A DNA stretch of 36,727 bases from Pseudomonadota bacterium (GTDB lineage: Bacteria; Actinomycetota; Actinomycetes; Actinomycetales; Cellulomonadaceae). Shown one piece after another: positions 1-8,276 of the stretch (positions are counted from its first letter, which is position 1; every line of letters starts with the position of its first letter). The notes under the pieces are model-generated. The model was not told the DNA's origin. It ran no database searches and saw only the letters and a program-made list of their open reading frames with translations. Made by a program: the position numbers and the translations under genes. The DNA is taken from NCBI GenBank assembly GCA_021833345.1, contig JAKBFW010000008.1, positions 1 to 36,727 of the forward strand, in the 5' to 3' direction.

Positions 1-248
1 CCGGTCCGCCACACCGCAAGGGCCCACACCACGCTCCGCCAGTGCGGGGGAAGGTCGAGCAGCACCCTCGTCCCCGGTCCGACGTCGAACTCCTCGACCA
101 GCAGGTTCGTGGTCTTGTTGACCCAGTTCTCGAGCACCGCGCCGGACAGCTCGACGCGTTCGCCGGCGTCGCCGTACCAGGTGATCCGTGGCCGACCGGG
201 CTCGGACGTGATCGTGCGGAGGAGGTCGGCGCAGGTCGTGGGCGGCAT
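1..248 (-). CDS. TIGR03089 family protein (AMP-binding-like), N-terminal part
   Basis: Only the first 82 codons are present; the gene runs off the left edge of the window. The visible part starts MPPTTCADLL, followed by RITWYGDAGERVELSG and DVGPGTRVLLDLPPHW. This resembles the N-terminus of the actinobacterial TIGR03089 family, small relatives of AMP-forming acyl-CoA synthetases whose substrate is unknown. The ATG at 248 is preceded by a TATCCT hexamer ending 6 bases upstream and no ribosome binding site, so a leaderless transcript is likely. It is divergent from whiB, a neighbour arrangement common in actinobacteria. The family call rests on the N-terminus alone, and the catalytic motifs lie outside the window. 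Confidence 0.7.
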   Translation of the reverse strand, partial: MPPTTCADLLRTITSEPGRPRITWYGDAGERVELSGAVLENWVNKTTNLLVEEFDVGPGTRVLLDLPPHWRSVVWALAVWRT

Positions 249-254
249 CGCGTC

Positions 255-260
255 AGGATA
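255..260 (-). promoter_or_regulatory. -10-like element of the TIGR03089 gene (leaderless type)
   Basis: On the minus strand TATCCT is followed by GACGCG and then the ATG start codon. This places transcription start at or next to the A of ATG. No convincing -35 is seen at 16-18 bases. Confidence 0.45.
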
Positions 261-329
261 GGTGCAGCGAGTTCCGTCCGGGTTGTCAGGATTCTGCGCG
301 ACAATCCGCTGCGGATATCACGCTCCGGC

Positions 330-358
330 TTGACTCAGCCGAACGACACGCGTGTAAT
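330..358 (+). promoter_or_regulatory. whiB promoter, TTGACT-17-TGTAAT
   Basis: TTGACT (330-335) and TGTAAT (353-358) are separated by exactly 17 bases, the best housekeeping sigma-type match in the window. It predicts a start near 365 and a leader of about 130 bases before whiB. The rest of the 249-493 intergenic region holds nothing else I can identify. Confidence 0.6.
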
Positions 359-493
359 TCCCGTAGAGCGATCCTCGACGGGCCGGTTCGCCCCGCATGA
401 CACCCGGCCGCCACGGAACCTCGACCGACCCTTTGCCGAATCTGACCAGCACTTTCCGAGACTTACCGATGCAGCGCGAGCACGGAGGCACAG

Positions 494-826
494 ATGTGGG
501 ACTTGCTCGACGGGGACGCCGTGGTCCTGTCACAGGCCGGTTCCGACCCCGACGACCGTGCGTTGGCGTCCGTCGCACCGATCTTCGGATCTCCGCTCGA
601 CGACACGATCATGGGGTGGCAGGAGCAGGCCCTGTGCGCCCAGACGGACCCCGAGGCGTTCTTCCCGGAGAAGGGCGGCTCGACCCGCGAGGCGAAGAAG
701 GTCTGCACCGGCTGCGACGTGCGGACCGAGTGCCTCGAGTACGCGTTGGCCAACGACGAGCGCTTCGGCATCTGGGGCGGGCTGTCCGAGCGGGAGCGGC
801 GCAAGCTCAAGCGCCGCGTGGTGTGA
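494..826 (+). CDS. whiB: WhiB-family iron-sulfur transcriptional regulator (WhiB2/WhmD-like)
   Basis: The 110-residue protein carries the full WhiB signature: four cysteines, C48, C71, C74 and C80 (C-x22-C-x2-C-x5-C), that bind a [4Fe-4S] cluster, then the GIWGG turn (92-96) and a basic C-terminal tail (ERRKLKRRVV) that contacts DNA. WhiB proteins work with the primary sigma factor. WhiB2/WhmD members are linked to septation and cell division. The subtype is inferred from the neighbourhood (large GT, DUF5719, zincin-like protein, DUF3499), which matches the Rv3260c locus of M. tuberculosis. The ATG has a clear GGAGG at 484-488. The next gene begins 32 bases downstream and is probably co-transcribed. 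Confidence 0.93.
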   Translation: MWDLLDGDAVVLSQAGSDPDDRALASVAPIFGSPLDDTIMGWQEQALCAQTDPEAFFPEKGGSTREAKKVCTGCDVRTECLEYALANDERFGIWGGLSERERRKLKRRVV

Positions 827-858
827 GCACCCGTCCCCCCGGGTCCGCGTCCTGACGG

Positions 859-3800
859 ATGGTCGACTCCCCTCTCATCGCGCCTGTCCGCGTCACCGGC
901 CCGCCGGTGTGCGCGATGGTCGTCACCCACGGCACGACTCCGTTCCTCGCCTCGACGCTGACGTCGCTCGCCGGGCAGACCCGAACCCCGGAGCGGATCG
1001 TCGTCGTCGACGTCGCGCCGGACGGGCCGTCGCGCGCGGGTGACCGGTTTCCCGCGCTCGCGGAGCTCGTCGCGGCGACCTGGCCGGATCGGGGTGCCGT
1101 CGAGGTCGTACGCGCCGCGGGCGCTCGCTCCCTCTCGCAGGGCGTGATCCGCGGGCTCGCCGAGGCGGCCTCGACCGCCGACACCGCGTGGCTGTGGCTC
1201 CTGCACGATGACAGCGCCCCGGAGCCCGACGCGCTCGCGCAGCTCGTGCGCGCGGTCGAGGGTGCTCCGTCGGTCGCGGTCGCCGGCTGCAAGCAGCGCA
1301 CCTGGGCCGAGCCCGTCCGACTGCTCTCCGTCGGTGTCACGGCGTCCACGACGGGCCGACGCATGGCGGGCGTGGAGGAGGGCGAGGCGGACCAGGGGCA
1401 GTACGACGGCCGCGAGGACGTCCTGGCGGTCGGGACGGCCGGGGCGCTCGTGCGCCGCGAGGTCTGGGACGCGCTGCGGGGCGCGGACGACGCGCTCGGG
1501 CCGTTCGGCGACGGTTTCGACCTCTCGCGGCGGACCCGGCTCGCCGGCCACCGGGTGATCGTGGTGCCGGGCGCGATCGTCCGACACGCGCGGGCAGGCT
1601 ACAACGGGCTGCGGACCTCACTGCCCTCCGCACCCATCGCGCTCGGTGAGCCGTTGCCCCTGGACGCGGACCCGTCACGGTCGTTCGCGCACCGACGACG
1701 ATCGCGCCTGCACGCCCGGCTCGTGAACGCCTCGGCGATCTCGCTGGTGGGGGTCTCGGTGGTGATCGTGCTGACGGGGATCGTGCGAAGCCTCGTCCGG
1801 GTCGCGAGCAAGGAGCCGCGGCTCGCCGTGGCCGAGCTCGCAGCACCGTTCGTGGCGCTCGGCCGGCCGGCGGCGGTGTTTCGTGCGCGCCGTCGCGCAC
1901 GTGCGACGGCGCGCCTGCCGCGACGAACCCTGCGTCCGCTGCAGGGAAGCTGGCGTGACGTGTGGGCGGAGGTCAACGACCGCCGGCTCGCGCGTGCGGA
2001 GCAACGGCGTGCGGAGCGCGCGCCGAGCGAGCTCGAGATGCGCGAGCTCGCCGTCCTCGCCTCTCGGCGTCGCGCCGGGCTCGCCACCCTGGTCGTCGTG
2101 CTGCTCGGGATCACGGTGGCGGCGATGGGACGCCTCGTCGTCGGGGTGGTCTCCGGGTCGCCGTTGGTCGGCCAGGCGCTCGTCCGCGCCGATGTGACGG
2201 TGGGTGGCCTCTGGCGGGCGGCGACCAGCGGGTGGATCGACGGATCACTGGGTTCCTACGGTCCGAGCGACCCGCTGCTCCTCGCGTTGATCCCCGGCAC
2301 GGCGGTGTTCGGGAGGGCCGACGTCGTCATCGAGGTCCTCCTTCTCGGTGGGGTCGTCCTGGCAGGTCTGGGTGCCTGGTTCGCCGCCGGGGCGGCGACC
2401 CGGTCGTCCGCTCTGCGACTGTGGGCGGCCGTGGTGTGGGCGGTGGCGCCGACGCTGCTCCTCGCCGTCGATCAGGGGCGCGTCGGCGCGGTTCTGGCAC
2501 ACGTGCTGCTTCCATGGGTGGCGCTGGGAGTCGCGCGCGCCCTCGGTGTCGCACGGCGGGACGTCGTGCTGTCCGGTGCAGCGACCGTCCGGCGCGACGT
2601 CGGCGGTGCCGAGGTCGCGGCGCCCGCGGGGTCCGACGTCGCCAGCGATGACGTGAGCGTCGACGCAGGCGATCGTCCGGTCACCGTCGGCACCGCGGTC
2701 GACAACCCCCACGCCGGTGAGAGCGCCGGAGTCGACCCGGACGCGACGGCCGGCAGCGCACCCGCCGGGGCCGGGGAGGTGACCGGTGCTCTCGTCGCCA
2801 CGCAGGACGCTCTCTCGGCACCGTCCTTACCCCGCGTCGTCACCGCGACCGCCGAGCAGGCGCTGCTTGCGGACCCGCCCCGTGTCGCGGATGCCATGCG
2901 GGTCGCGTCAGGTCGAACTGACGGCGAGGCGGGCCCACCGGTCCGTCGGACCGGATCGGTGACGGCAGCGGCCGCGGCCGGTCTCGCCCTCGCCGGGGTC
3001 GCGGCCGGTGCTCCGGTCCTGGGCGTCGCGGGTCTCGTCGCCCTGGTCGCCGTCGCGCTGATCGCGCGCCGGGTCCGGCGGCGCGTGCTGGTCGTGACGG
3101 CCCTGCCAACCCTCGCGCTGCTCGGCCCGGCGGTCGCGCGGGCGATCGGGACCCGGTCGACGGGCGGCCTTCGGCTCCTGCTTGCCGATCCGGGACACCC
3201 GGTGGCGTCGACGGCCACGGCGTCCTGGGAGCAGCTGCTCGGGCTCCCGACGCGTGGCACGTCGCTCACCCTTCCCTGGCTCCACGGCGGCGTCGCGGAC
3301 CGGCTCCCGCTGGTTCTGGGCGGCGTCGTGACGTTGTTCGCCGTGCTCGCGCTCCTGCGGGGCCGTCCGGTGGCGTCCGCGGTCCGTGCCGGCTGGTTGG
3401 TCGCCGTTCTCGGCCTCGGCGCGGCCTTCGTGTCCTCACGCTCCGAGGTCGCCTCGGCGGACGGCGTCCTGGTGCGCGGATGGCCCGGTTCCGGAGTCTC
3501 GTTGGTGCTGCTCGGGCTGCTCACGGCCGCGGTGCTCGGAGCAGACCGCGTCCGCGGGCGGATCGCGCGGCGGACGTTCGGCTGGACGCAGGTCACGGGT
3601 GTGGCGCTCACGATCGTGGCGGTGCTCGCCCCGGTCGCGCCGGCCGGGGCGTGGGTGGTGCGAGCGCTCCAGGACTCATCCGGCGGCACGCACCTCCAGG
3701 TCCTCGATCACCGCGTCGTGCCCGCCGTCGCCCAGCAGTCGCAGCAGTCCGTGGGACGGTCACGCGTGCTGGCGATCGCGGTCGATGCCTCTGGGACTTT

Positions 3801-4566
3801 CTCCTGGCAGCTCCTGCGCGGGGACGGCCCAGAGCTCACGGAGAGTGCGGCGTCCGTCTTCTCCGCAGGGCTCACCGGGACGGTGGACCACGGTGTGCCG
3901 GCCCAGCCGGACAGCGCCGATCAGGGAGTGTCCACCGTTGTCGCGGGGATCGTCGGCGGCGCGCGCGCGGACGTCGCGGCGTCTCTCGCCGATCTTGCGG
4001 TGACCGATGTCCTCGTCCCTCCGGCGACTACCTCCGAGGCGACCGCGTCGACCCCGTCGCCTGTCGCTCCGACCGGCCCGGGCATCGTCCCGGACCGTGC
4101 CGCCCTGGTCGCACGTCTCGACTCGACCCCGGGCCTCGAACGGATCACCGAGAGCTCCTCGGGCGTCGTCTGGCGGATCTCTCCGACGGCCGACGCCGCG
4201 CCGGTCGTGACCTCGTGGGTGCGCACCGTCGTGCCGGCCTCGGGCAGCGCCGCGGAGCAGGACACCGCGGTCGCGGCGACCGCCGCCGGTGTCGACACCC
4301 AGCTCGCGGCCGGGGACCCGAACCGGCTCCTCGTCCTGTCGGAGCGGGCCGACCAGGGCTGGGCCGCGACGCTCGACGGCAGGCCGCTGCGCGCCGTCGC
4401 GGGGGACTGGCGTGAGTCGTTCGAGCTCGGCGCCGCAGGAGGGCACCTCATGGTCGCCTACGCGCCTGCCGATCGGACCCCGTGGCTCGTGCTCCAGGGC
4501 CTCGTGCTGCTGCTGGTCGGCCTGCTCGCGCTGCCGTTGCGACGGCGTCGGGGGTGGACCTCGTGA
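859..4566 (+). CDS. Family 2 glycosyltransferase fused to a large polytopic membrane region
   Basis: This 1235-residue protein has a cytoplasmic GT2 domain at about 12-265 (VVTHG strand near 21-25; acidic HDD at 116-118 in the DXD position), then about 12 hydrophobic segments. These lie near 292-313, 324-345, 408-432, 490-512, 521-562 (two), 701-737, 744-765, 816-833, 844-860, 880-897 and 913-935. A long extracytoplasmic part (about 940-1205) and a last segment (1209-1227) with an RRRR tail follow. Such proteins are typical between whiB and DUF5719 in actinobacteria and are presumed to act in cell-envelope glycan assembly; the substrate is unknown. Residues about 566-697 form a polar, Ala/Val/Asp-rich insert between membrane segments. 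Its stop codon overlaps the GTG of the next gene. The start is the first in-frame ATG after whiB; GTG at 910 is an alternative. Confidence 0.85.
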   Translation: MVDSPLIAPVRVTGPPVCAMVVTHGTTPFLASTLTSLAGQTRTPERIVVVDVAPDGPSRAGDRFPALAELVAATWPDRGAVEVVRAAGARSLSQGVIRGLAEAASTADTAWLWLLHDDSAPEPDALAQLVRAVEGAPSVAVAGCKQRTWAEPVRLLSVGVTASTTGRRMAGVEEGEADQGQYDGREDVLAVGTAGALVRREVWDALRGADDALGPFGDGFDLSRRTRLAGHRVIVVPGAIVRHARAGYNGLRTSLPSAPIALGEPLPLDADPSRSFAHRRRSRLHARLVNASAISLVGVSVVIVLTGIVRSLVRVASKEPRLAVAELAAPFVALGRPAAVFRARRRARATARLPRRTLRPLQGSWRDVWAEVNDRRLARAEQRRAERAPSELEMRELAVLASRRRAGLATLVVVLLGITVAAMGRLVVGVVSGSPLVGQALVRADVTVGGLWRAATSGWIDGSLGSYGPSDPLLLALIPGTAVFGRADVVIEVLLLGGVVLAGLGAWFAAGAATRSSALRLWAAVVWAVAPTLLLAVDQGRVGAVLAHVLLPWVALGVARALGVARRDVVLSGAATVRRDVGGAEVAAPAGSDVASDDVSVDAGDRPVTVGTAVDNPHAGESAGVDPDATAGSAPAGAGEVTGALVATQDALSAPSLPRVVTATAEQALLADPPRVADAMRVASGRTDGEAGPPVRRTGSVTAAAAAGLALAGVAAGAPVLGVAGLVALVAVALIARRVRRRVLVVTALPTLALLGPAVARAIGTRSTGGLRLLLADPGHPVASTATASWEQLLGLPTRGTSLTLPWLHGGVADRLPLVLGGVVTLFAVLALLRGRPVASAVRAGWLVAVLGLGAAFVSSRSEVASADGVLVRGWPGSGVSLVLLGLLTAAVLGADRVRGRIARRTFGWTQVTGVALTIVAVLAPVAPAGAWVVRALQDSSGGTHLQVLDHRVVPAVAQQSQQSVGRSRVLAIAVDASGTFSWQLLRGDGPELTESAASVFSAGLTGTVDHGVPAQPDSADQGVSTVVAGIVGGARADVAASLADLAVTDVLVPPATTSEATASTPSPVAPTGPGIVPDRAALVARLDSTPGLERITESSSGVVWRISPTADAAPVVTSWVRTVVPASGSAAEQDTAVAATAAGVDTQLAAGDPNRLLVLSERADQGWAATLDGRPLRAVAGDWRESFELGAAGGHLMVAYAPADRTPWLVLQGLVLLLVGLLALPLRRRRGWTS

Positions 4567-6152
4567 GCGCTTGGCGTCGGCGGGTGGCGGCGACGGCGTC
4601 GGCGATCGTCGTGCTGGCGCTCGGCGGCGGCGTGGTCGCGCTCGACCGGCTGGACCCGGTGGGCGCCACACAGCCTGCCGTTGCGACATCCGTCCAGGTG
4701 GCCGCAGCGCCGGTCTCGCTGGTCTGCCCGGGTCCCGTGCGCCTGCCGACGAGCAGCGGAGACGCGGGCTTCGACCCGGCGCCGGTCGGCGCGATCACGT
4801 CGGTCCGGGCAGCCACGACGGGTACAGGAACCCCCGGCGCGGGGTCGGGCGCCGCCGCTCCCGGCCTGCTCACCGACCTCGCCGGTGCCGCGACGTCGGC
4901 GCGGATCACCCCGACGACCGCGGGCGCGGCGACGACGACGCTCTCCGGACCGACCGCACCGGTGCTTCTCACCGCCGACCCCGTGAACGGTCATGCCCCA
5001 CGGGCTGCCGGGACGTCGACCTCTCTCGTCACCGCCGGGGACCTGCGCGGTCTCGCCGTCGCGGCGTGCACGCCGGCCGGTACCGACGGGTGGCTCGTCG
5101 GCGGAAGCACCGCCGTGTCGAGCACGGCCCTGCTGACCCTCGCCAACCCGGGCAGCACCGCGGCCTCGGTCGACCTCGAGATCTGGGGACCCAACGGCCC
5201 CGTGGGACTCTCCGGCGGGAGCGCGTTGCTCGTGGCACCCCACGGGCAGCGACAGCTCCTGCTCTCCGGCGTCGCGGCCGAGCAGCGGCGGATCGTCGTC
5301 CACGTGAGCTCCACGGGCGGGTTGGTCGCCGCGTCGCTGCAGGACGATGCGCTGCGCGGTCTCACGCCCGGTGGTCTCACTTTCGTGTCCCCAGGGGTGG
5401 TCCCGTCCACGCGACAGGTCGTCACCGGGATCACCGTGCCGACCTCAGCGATCGCCGACTCCGACCAGGCGGTCCTGCGACTCGTCGCGCCCGGCGCGGC
5501 AGGTACGACGGCGACCATCTCCCTTCTCGGCCCGGACGGCGTGGTCCCGTTGCCCGGAGCGGAATCGGTCGACCTGCCCGCCGGCTCGGTGATCGACGTC
5601 CCGCTCGCCGGGATCCCGGCCGGGAGCTACACGGCCGTCGTGCGCGCGGACGTCCCGGTGCTGGCCGGAGCGCTGATCACGCGGATCGGGAGTGCCGGGC
5701 AGCTCGAGAACCAGCAGGTGATCGACCGGGCGTGGATCGCGGCCGGCACGGTGGGGGCTGGCGGGGTGGCCGCACTCCCGTCAGCGCCGGGTGTGACCTC
5801 GACGATCGTGCTCGGGGGAGTGGGCCGCACCGCGGCCGGGGACGGGCGCGACGCCACGGGCACCCTGCGAGCGTTCGCCGCCGACGGCACCGTGCTCGGC
5901 GATACGGCGGTGAGGGTTCCGGCCGGGCAGACGGTCACGGTGCCGGTGTCCGATCTCGGCGCGCAGGCGGTCGCGGTCGACCTCGTACCGGATGTGGACC
6001 CCTCCGGCACGGCGGCTCAGCTCGCCTGGGCCGTCGTCGCGACGTCGACACAAGCAGACGGACAGCTCGTCGCGGTCCTCACCCCCACACCTCCGCAGGA
6101 CGCCGCTCCGTCGGTTCGCGTCAGGCAGGGGACCGGCGTCGGGCTGCCCTGA
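4563..6152 (+). CDS. DUF5719 family protein
   Basis: The GTG at 4563 overlaps the TGA of the glycosyltransferase (GTGA), implying translational coupling, so I prefer it to the longer ATG start inside that gene. The 529-residue product has a short basic N-terminus, one membrane segment at about 8-25 (ATASAIVVLALGGGVVAL), and an exported body rich in Ala, Gly, Thr and Val with beta-like repeats. Two Cys are visible in the body (in SLVCPGP and VAACTPAG). This is the DUF5719 pattern; the family has no proven function but is almost always beside the large GT2 gene, suggesting an envelope role. Its last 32 bases overlap the convergent gene on the other strand. Confidence 0.8.
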   Translation: MSAWRRRVAATASAIVVLALGGGVVALDRLDPVGATQPAVATSVQVAAAPVSLVCPGPVRLPTSSGDAGFDPAPVGAITSVRAATTGTGTPGAGSGAAAPGLLTDLAGAATSARITPTTAGAATTTLSGPTAPVLLTADPVNGHAPRAAGTSTSLVTAGDLRGLAVAACTPAGTDGWLVGGSTAVSSTALLTLANPGSTAASVDLEIWGPNGPVGLSGGSALLVAPHGQRQLLLSGVAAEQRRIVVHVSSTGGLVAASLQDDALRGLTPGGLTFVSPGVVPSTRQVVTGITVPTSAIADSDQAVLRLVAPGAAGTTATISLLGPDGVVPLPGAESVDLPAGSVIDVPLAGIPAGSYTAVVRADVPVLAGALITRIGSAGQLENQQVIDRAWIAAGTVGAGGVAALPSAPGVTSTIVLGGVGRTAAGDGRDATGTLRAFAADGTVLGDTAVRVPAGQTVTVPVSDLGAQAVAVDLVPDVDPSGTAAQLAWAVVATSTQADGQLVAVLTPTPPQDAAPSVRVRQGTGVGLP

Positions 6153-6996
6153 GCTGCGCGAGCTCGCGGCCTCGGAGACCGACGGCGAGCATGGTCCGCA
6201 CGGGCCACTCGTACCAGTGGTGGTAACGCCGCCGCAGGTACATCGCGGCGCTCCGATGGTGGGCCGTGATCATCGACGCCGGGCGCTCGCGCCACGACGT
6301 GCCGCCGACGTGGGTCACGTGCACGCTCGGAACGTACAGGTTCCGCCACCCGGCCTGCGCGAGGCGCTCGCCGAGGTCGACGTCCTCGAAGAACATGAAG
6401 TAGGCGTCGTCGAAACCGCCGACCTGCTCGAACGCCTCGCGGCGCAGCACGAGGCACGCGCCCGACAACCATCCCGCGAACCGCTGCGACCCGGCCTCTT
6501 CCTGGCGCCGGTGGTAGGCGCGGGTCCACGGGTTCCCGGGCCAGACCCTGACGAACAGCGCATGACCGACGCCCTGGGTCAAGGACGGCAGCTCCCGGGC
6601 GGACGGGTACACGGTCCCGTCGGGGTTGAGCAGCGCGGGGCCGACGGCAGCGACCGTCGGGTCCGACTCGGCGGCGGCGATCAGTGCGTCGAGCGCACCC
6701 GCCTCCCAGACGATGTCGGTGTTCGCGACGACGAGCCAGGGCTGGCGAGCGTCGGCCGCTCCGGCGTTCGCACCACCGCCGTAGCCCAGGTTGGCCCCGG
6801 TGCGGAGCACCCGTGCGCCGAACGTCGAGGCGATCTCGTCGACGACGTCGGCGACAGGCCCGTTGTCGGCGAGCACGAGCTCGACCTCCGCCGTGGTGGC
6901 GGTCCGCAGCGAGGACGCGAAGTCGGCGAGCTCGGGACCGGGGTTGTAGGTCACGCAGATCACGCGCACACCGCGGGGTCCGATGGAGGTGGTCAT
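6121..6996 (-). CDS. Family 2 glycosyltransferase, WbbL/rhamnosyltransferase-like
   Basis: The 291-residue protein starts at the ATG at 6996. It has the GT2 fold: VICVTYNPG near 12-20, ADNGP (43-47), NLGYGGGANAG (69-79), the metal-binding VANTDIVW (90-97), and further on GWLSGACLVLRREAF and FFEDVDLGERL with the acidic acceptor-side motif. These features match WbbL-type enzymes that transfer rhamnose or a similar sugar to a polyprenyl-linked acceptor during wall polysaccharide synthesis. The locus corresponds to wbbL1 (Rv3265c) in mycobacteria, but the actual sugar here is unknown. No membrane segment is evident. It lies 10 bases after the zincin-like gene and is probably in its transcript. 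It overlaps DUF5719 tail-to-tail by 32 bases. Confidence 0.85.
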   Translation of the reverse strand: MTTSIGPRGVRVICVTYNPGPELADFASSLRTATTAEVELVLADNGPVADVVDEIASTFGARVLRTGANLGYGGGANAGAADARQPWLVVANTDIVWEAGALDALIAAAESDPTVAAVGPALLNPDGTVYPSARELPSLTQGVGHALFVRVWPGNPWTRAYHRRQEEAGSQRFAGWLSGACLVLRREAFEQVGGFDDAYFMFFEDVDLGERLAQAGWRNLYVPSVHVTHVGGTSWRERPASMITAHHRSAAMYLRRRYHHWYEWPVRTMLAVGLRGRELAQLRAARRRSPA

Positions 6997-7006
6997 CAGG
7001 TGAAGG

Positions 7007-7459
7007 TTAGTGCCCCTCGTCGTACTCGGGGTCCACGTCCTCGGGACGCCGGCCGAGCAGGTGGGCGACCTGCTCGACGACCACGTCCCGGACCAGACCG
7101 CCCAGGTCGCTGGCGTCGAGCGCCCGGGTCTCGACGGGGCGGCGGTAGATGACGATGCGGTTCGGCAGCCCGGCATCGGCGGCGAAGTAGCGTCCGAGCG
7201 GCACACCGCCGGTCTCCCACGGTGCGGGAGCAGACGGTGGAACGTCCTCGACGGCGAACTCGGTGCCCTCGAGCTCGGCCGCCCACCGGTGCTCGAGCCG
7301 TTCGACCGCGGCGAGGACCAGGTCGTCGAAGCGCTCGGCCCGGGTCCGGAACGCCGGCACGGTCGACGGCACGAGAGGCCCGCGCACGCCACGGCCGCGC
7401 CGGTCCCGGCGGTTGGTCGCACGGGCCCTGGGCGCTCCGGCGCTGAGGTGCTGGTCCAT
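7007..7459 (-). CDS. Zincin-like metallopeptidase family protein with eroded HExxH
   Basis: From the ATG at 7459 the product has 150 residues: a basic N-terminus (RATNRRDRRGRG), then a domain ending GLVRDVVVEQVAHLLG and DPEYDEGH. It fits the small zincin-like family (PF06262, Rv3259-type) by length, C-terminal pattern and position next to DUF3499. The family motif HExxHH reads V128-E129-Q130-V131-A132-H133 here: both zinc histidines of HExxH are gone, while Glu129 and the following His remain. Peptidase activity is therefore doubtful. GTG codons at 7462 and 7468 are alternative starts. I chose ATG because TACAGT ends 7 bases upstream, as expected for a leaderless mRNA. It is divergent from DUF3499. 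Confidence 0.78.
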   Translation of the reverse strand: MDQHLSAGAPRARATNRRDRRGRGVRGPLVPSTVPAFRTRAERFDDLVLAAVERLEHRWAAELEGTEFAVEDVPPSAPAPWETGGVPLGRYFAADAGLPNRIVIYRRPVETRALDASDLGGLVRDVVVEQVAHLLGRRPEDVDPEYDEGH

Positions 7460-7466
7460 CACCGGC

Positions 7467-7472
7467 ACTGTA
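7467..7472 (-). promoter_or_regulatory. -10-like element of the zincin-like gene
   Basis: On the minus strand TACAGT is followed by 7 bases and the ATG at 7459. There is no ribosome binding site between them, consistent with leaderless transcription. Confidence 0.4.
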
Positions 7473-7518
7473 GCCCGGGCTGCGGCGTGTGGGGGTGGGC
7501 GCCGACAGCGGGCGAGGG

Positions 7519-7524
7519 TAGCGT
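7519..7524 (+). promoter_or_regulatory. -10-like element of the DUF3499 gene
   Basis: TAGCGT is followed by 7 bases and the GTG at 7532. It sits 47 bases from the divergent element of the zincin-like gene, so both promoters share a 72-base intergenic region. Confidence 0.4.
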
Positions 7525-7531
7525 CCTCGGT

Positions 7532-7894
7532 GTGAGATCAGCCAGGCAGTGCACGCGGACGGCCTGTGCACGTCCCGCCGTGGCCACGTTGACCTACGTG
7601 TACTCGGACTCGACCGCGGTGCTCGGCCCGTTGGCGACCAACGCGGAGCCGCACTCGTACGATCTGTGCGCGCTTCACGCGGATCGGTTGACCGCCCCGC
7701 GCGGGTGGGAGGTCGTCCGTTTGATGCCCGAGTTCGTCGAGTCGGGGCCGAGTCACGACGACCTGCTCGCGCTCGCGGACGCCGTGCGCGAGGCAGGTCG
7801 GCCGCGCCACCGCGCGCAGGACGACGAGCCGGCCGTCGTCGGCGAGGTCGCGCGTCGCGGCCATCTGAGGGTGCTGCGCGGGGACGGGAGCTGA
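7532..7894 (+). CDS. DUF3499 family protein
   Basis: Starting from GTG at 7532, the 120-residue protein reads VRSARQCTRTACARPAVATL, then TAVLGPLATNAEPHSYDLC. This is the DUF3499 signature (Rv3258c family). C7, C12, C46 and H49 are spaced like a small treble-clef or zinc-ribbon site, which suggests metal binding; the function is unknown. The start is set by homology of the N-terminal RQCTR motif and by the -10-like hexamer. The next gene starts 3 bases after the stop, so they form one transcription unit. Confidence 0.85.
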   Translation: MRSARQCTRTACARPAVATLTYVYSDSTAVLGPLATNAEPHSYDLCALHADRLTAPRGWEVVRLMPEFVESGPSHDDLLALADAVREAGRPRHRAQDDEPAVVGEVARRGHLRVLRGDGS

Positions 7895-7897
7895 CAG

Positions 7898-8182
7898 ATG
7901 GCGGGCACGCAGGGGGCGCGACGTGGACGCAGGGCGAGCGACGCGGTCGAGCCGCTGGGTTCTCTCGCCGGCACGACGAACGGATCAGCGCCCGGACCGG
8001 AGTCGTGCAGCGCGTGCGGCGGGACCACGCTGACACGGGTGCGCATCGTCCTCACGGACTCGACCCCGGTAGTCTTCGTCTCGTGCCACGCGTGCGAGCA
8101 CAAGGGCTGGTACGAGGACGGCGGGGACGGGACCGAGCTCGGCCTCGACTGGGTCACCGTCCACAGCGCCAAGAAGTCCTGA
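7898..8182 (+). CDS. Small zinc-ribbon hypothetical protein
   Basis: The 94-residue protein has a disordered basic N-terminus (about 1-35) and a compact domain with two CxxC knuckles, C37-x2-C40 (CSAC) and C63-x2-C66 (CHAC). This is a classic zinc ribbon, followed by an acidic segment (EDGGDGTELGLDW). I do not recognise a named family. Such proteins occur after DUF3499 and before the phosphomannomutase gene in many actinobacteria, though that gene is missing here. It starts 3 bases after DUF3499 and must be co-transcribed. A role in nucleic-acid or protein binding is possible but not shown. Confidence 0.75.
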   Translation: MAGTQGARRGRRASDAVEPLGSLAGTTNGSAPGPESCSACGGTTLTRVRIVLTDSTPVVFVSCHACEHKGWYEDGGDGTELGLDWVTVHSAKKS

Positions 8183-8276
8183 CGGGCGTCGCTCGTCGGC
8201 GCGGACGACGACCCGCGGCCTCAGTAGAGTGGCGACGTGCCCTCCCGGGCCCGAGCAACGGAACGAGGACGACAGC

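Noticed and set aside
42-1043. Long plus-strand ORF across the whiB upstream region
   Set aside because: It runs antisense to the TIGR03089 gene and overlaps whiB and the GT start; the peptide is Arg/Pro-rich with no family resemblance.
2472-3689. Minus-strand ORF of about 400 codons inside the large glycosyltransferase
   Set aside because: Composition is Ser/Thr/Ala/Arg-rich shadow; the plus-strand frame has clear membrane segments.
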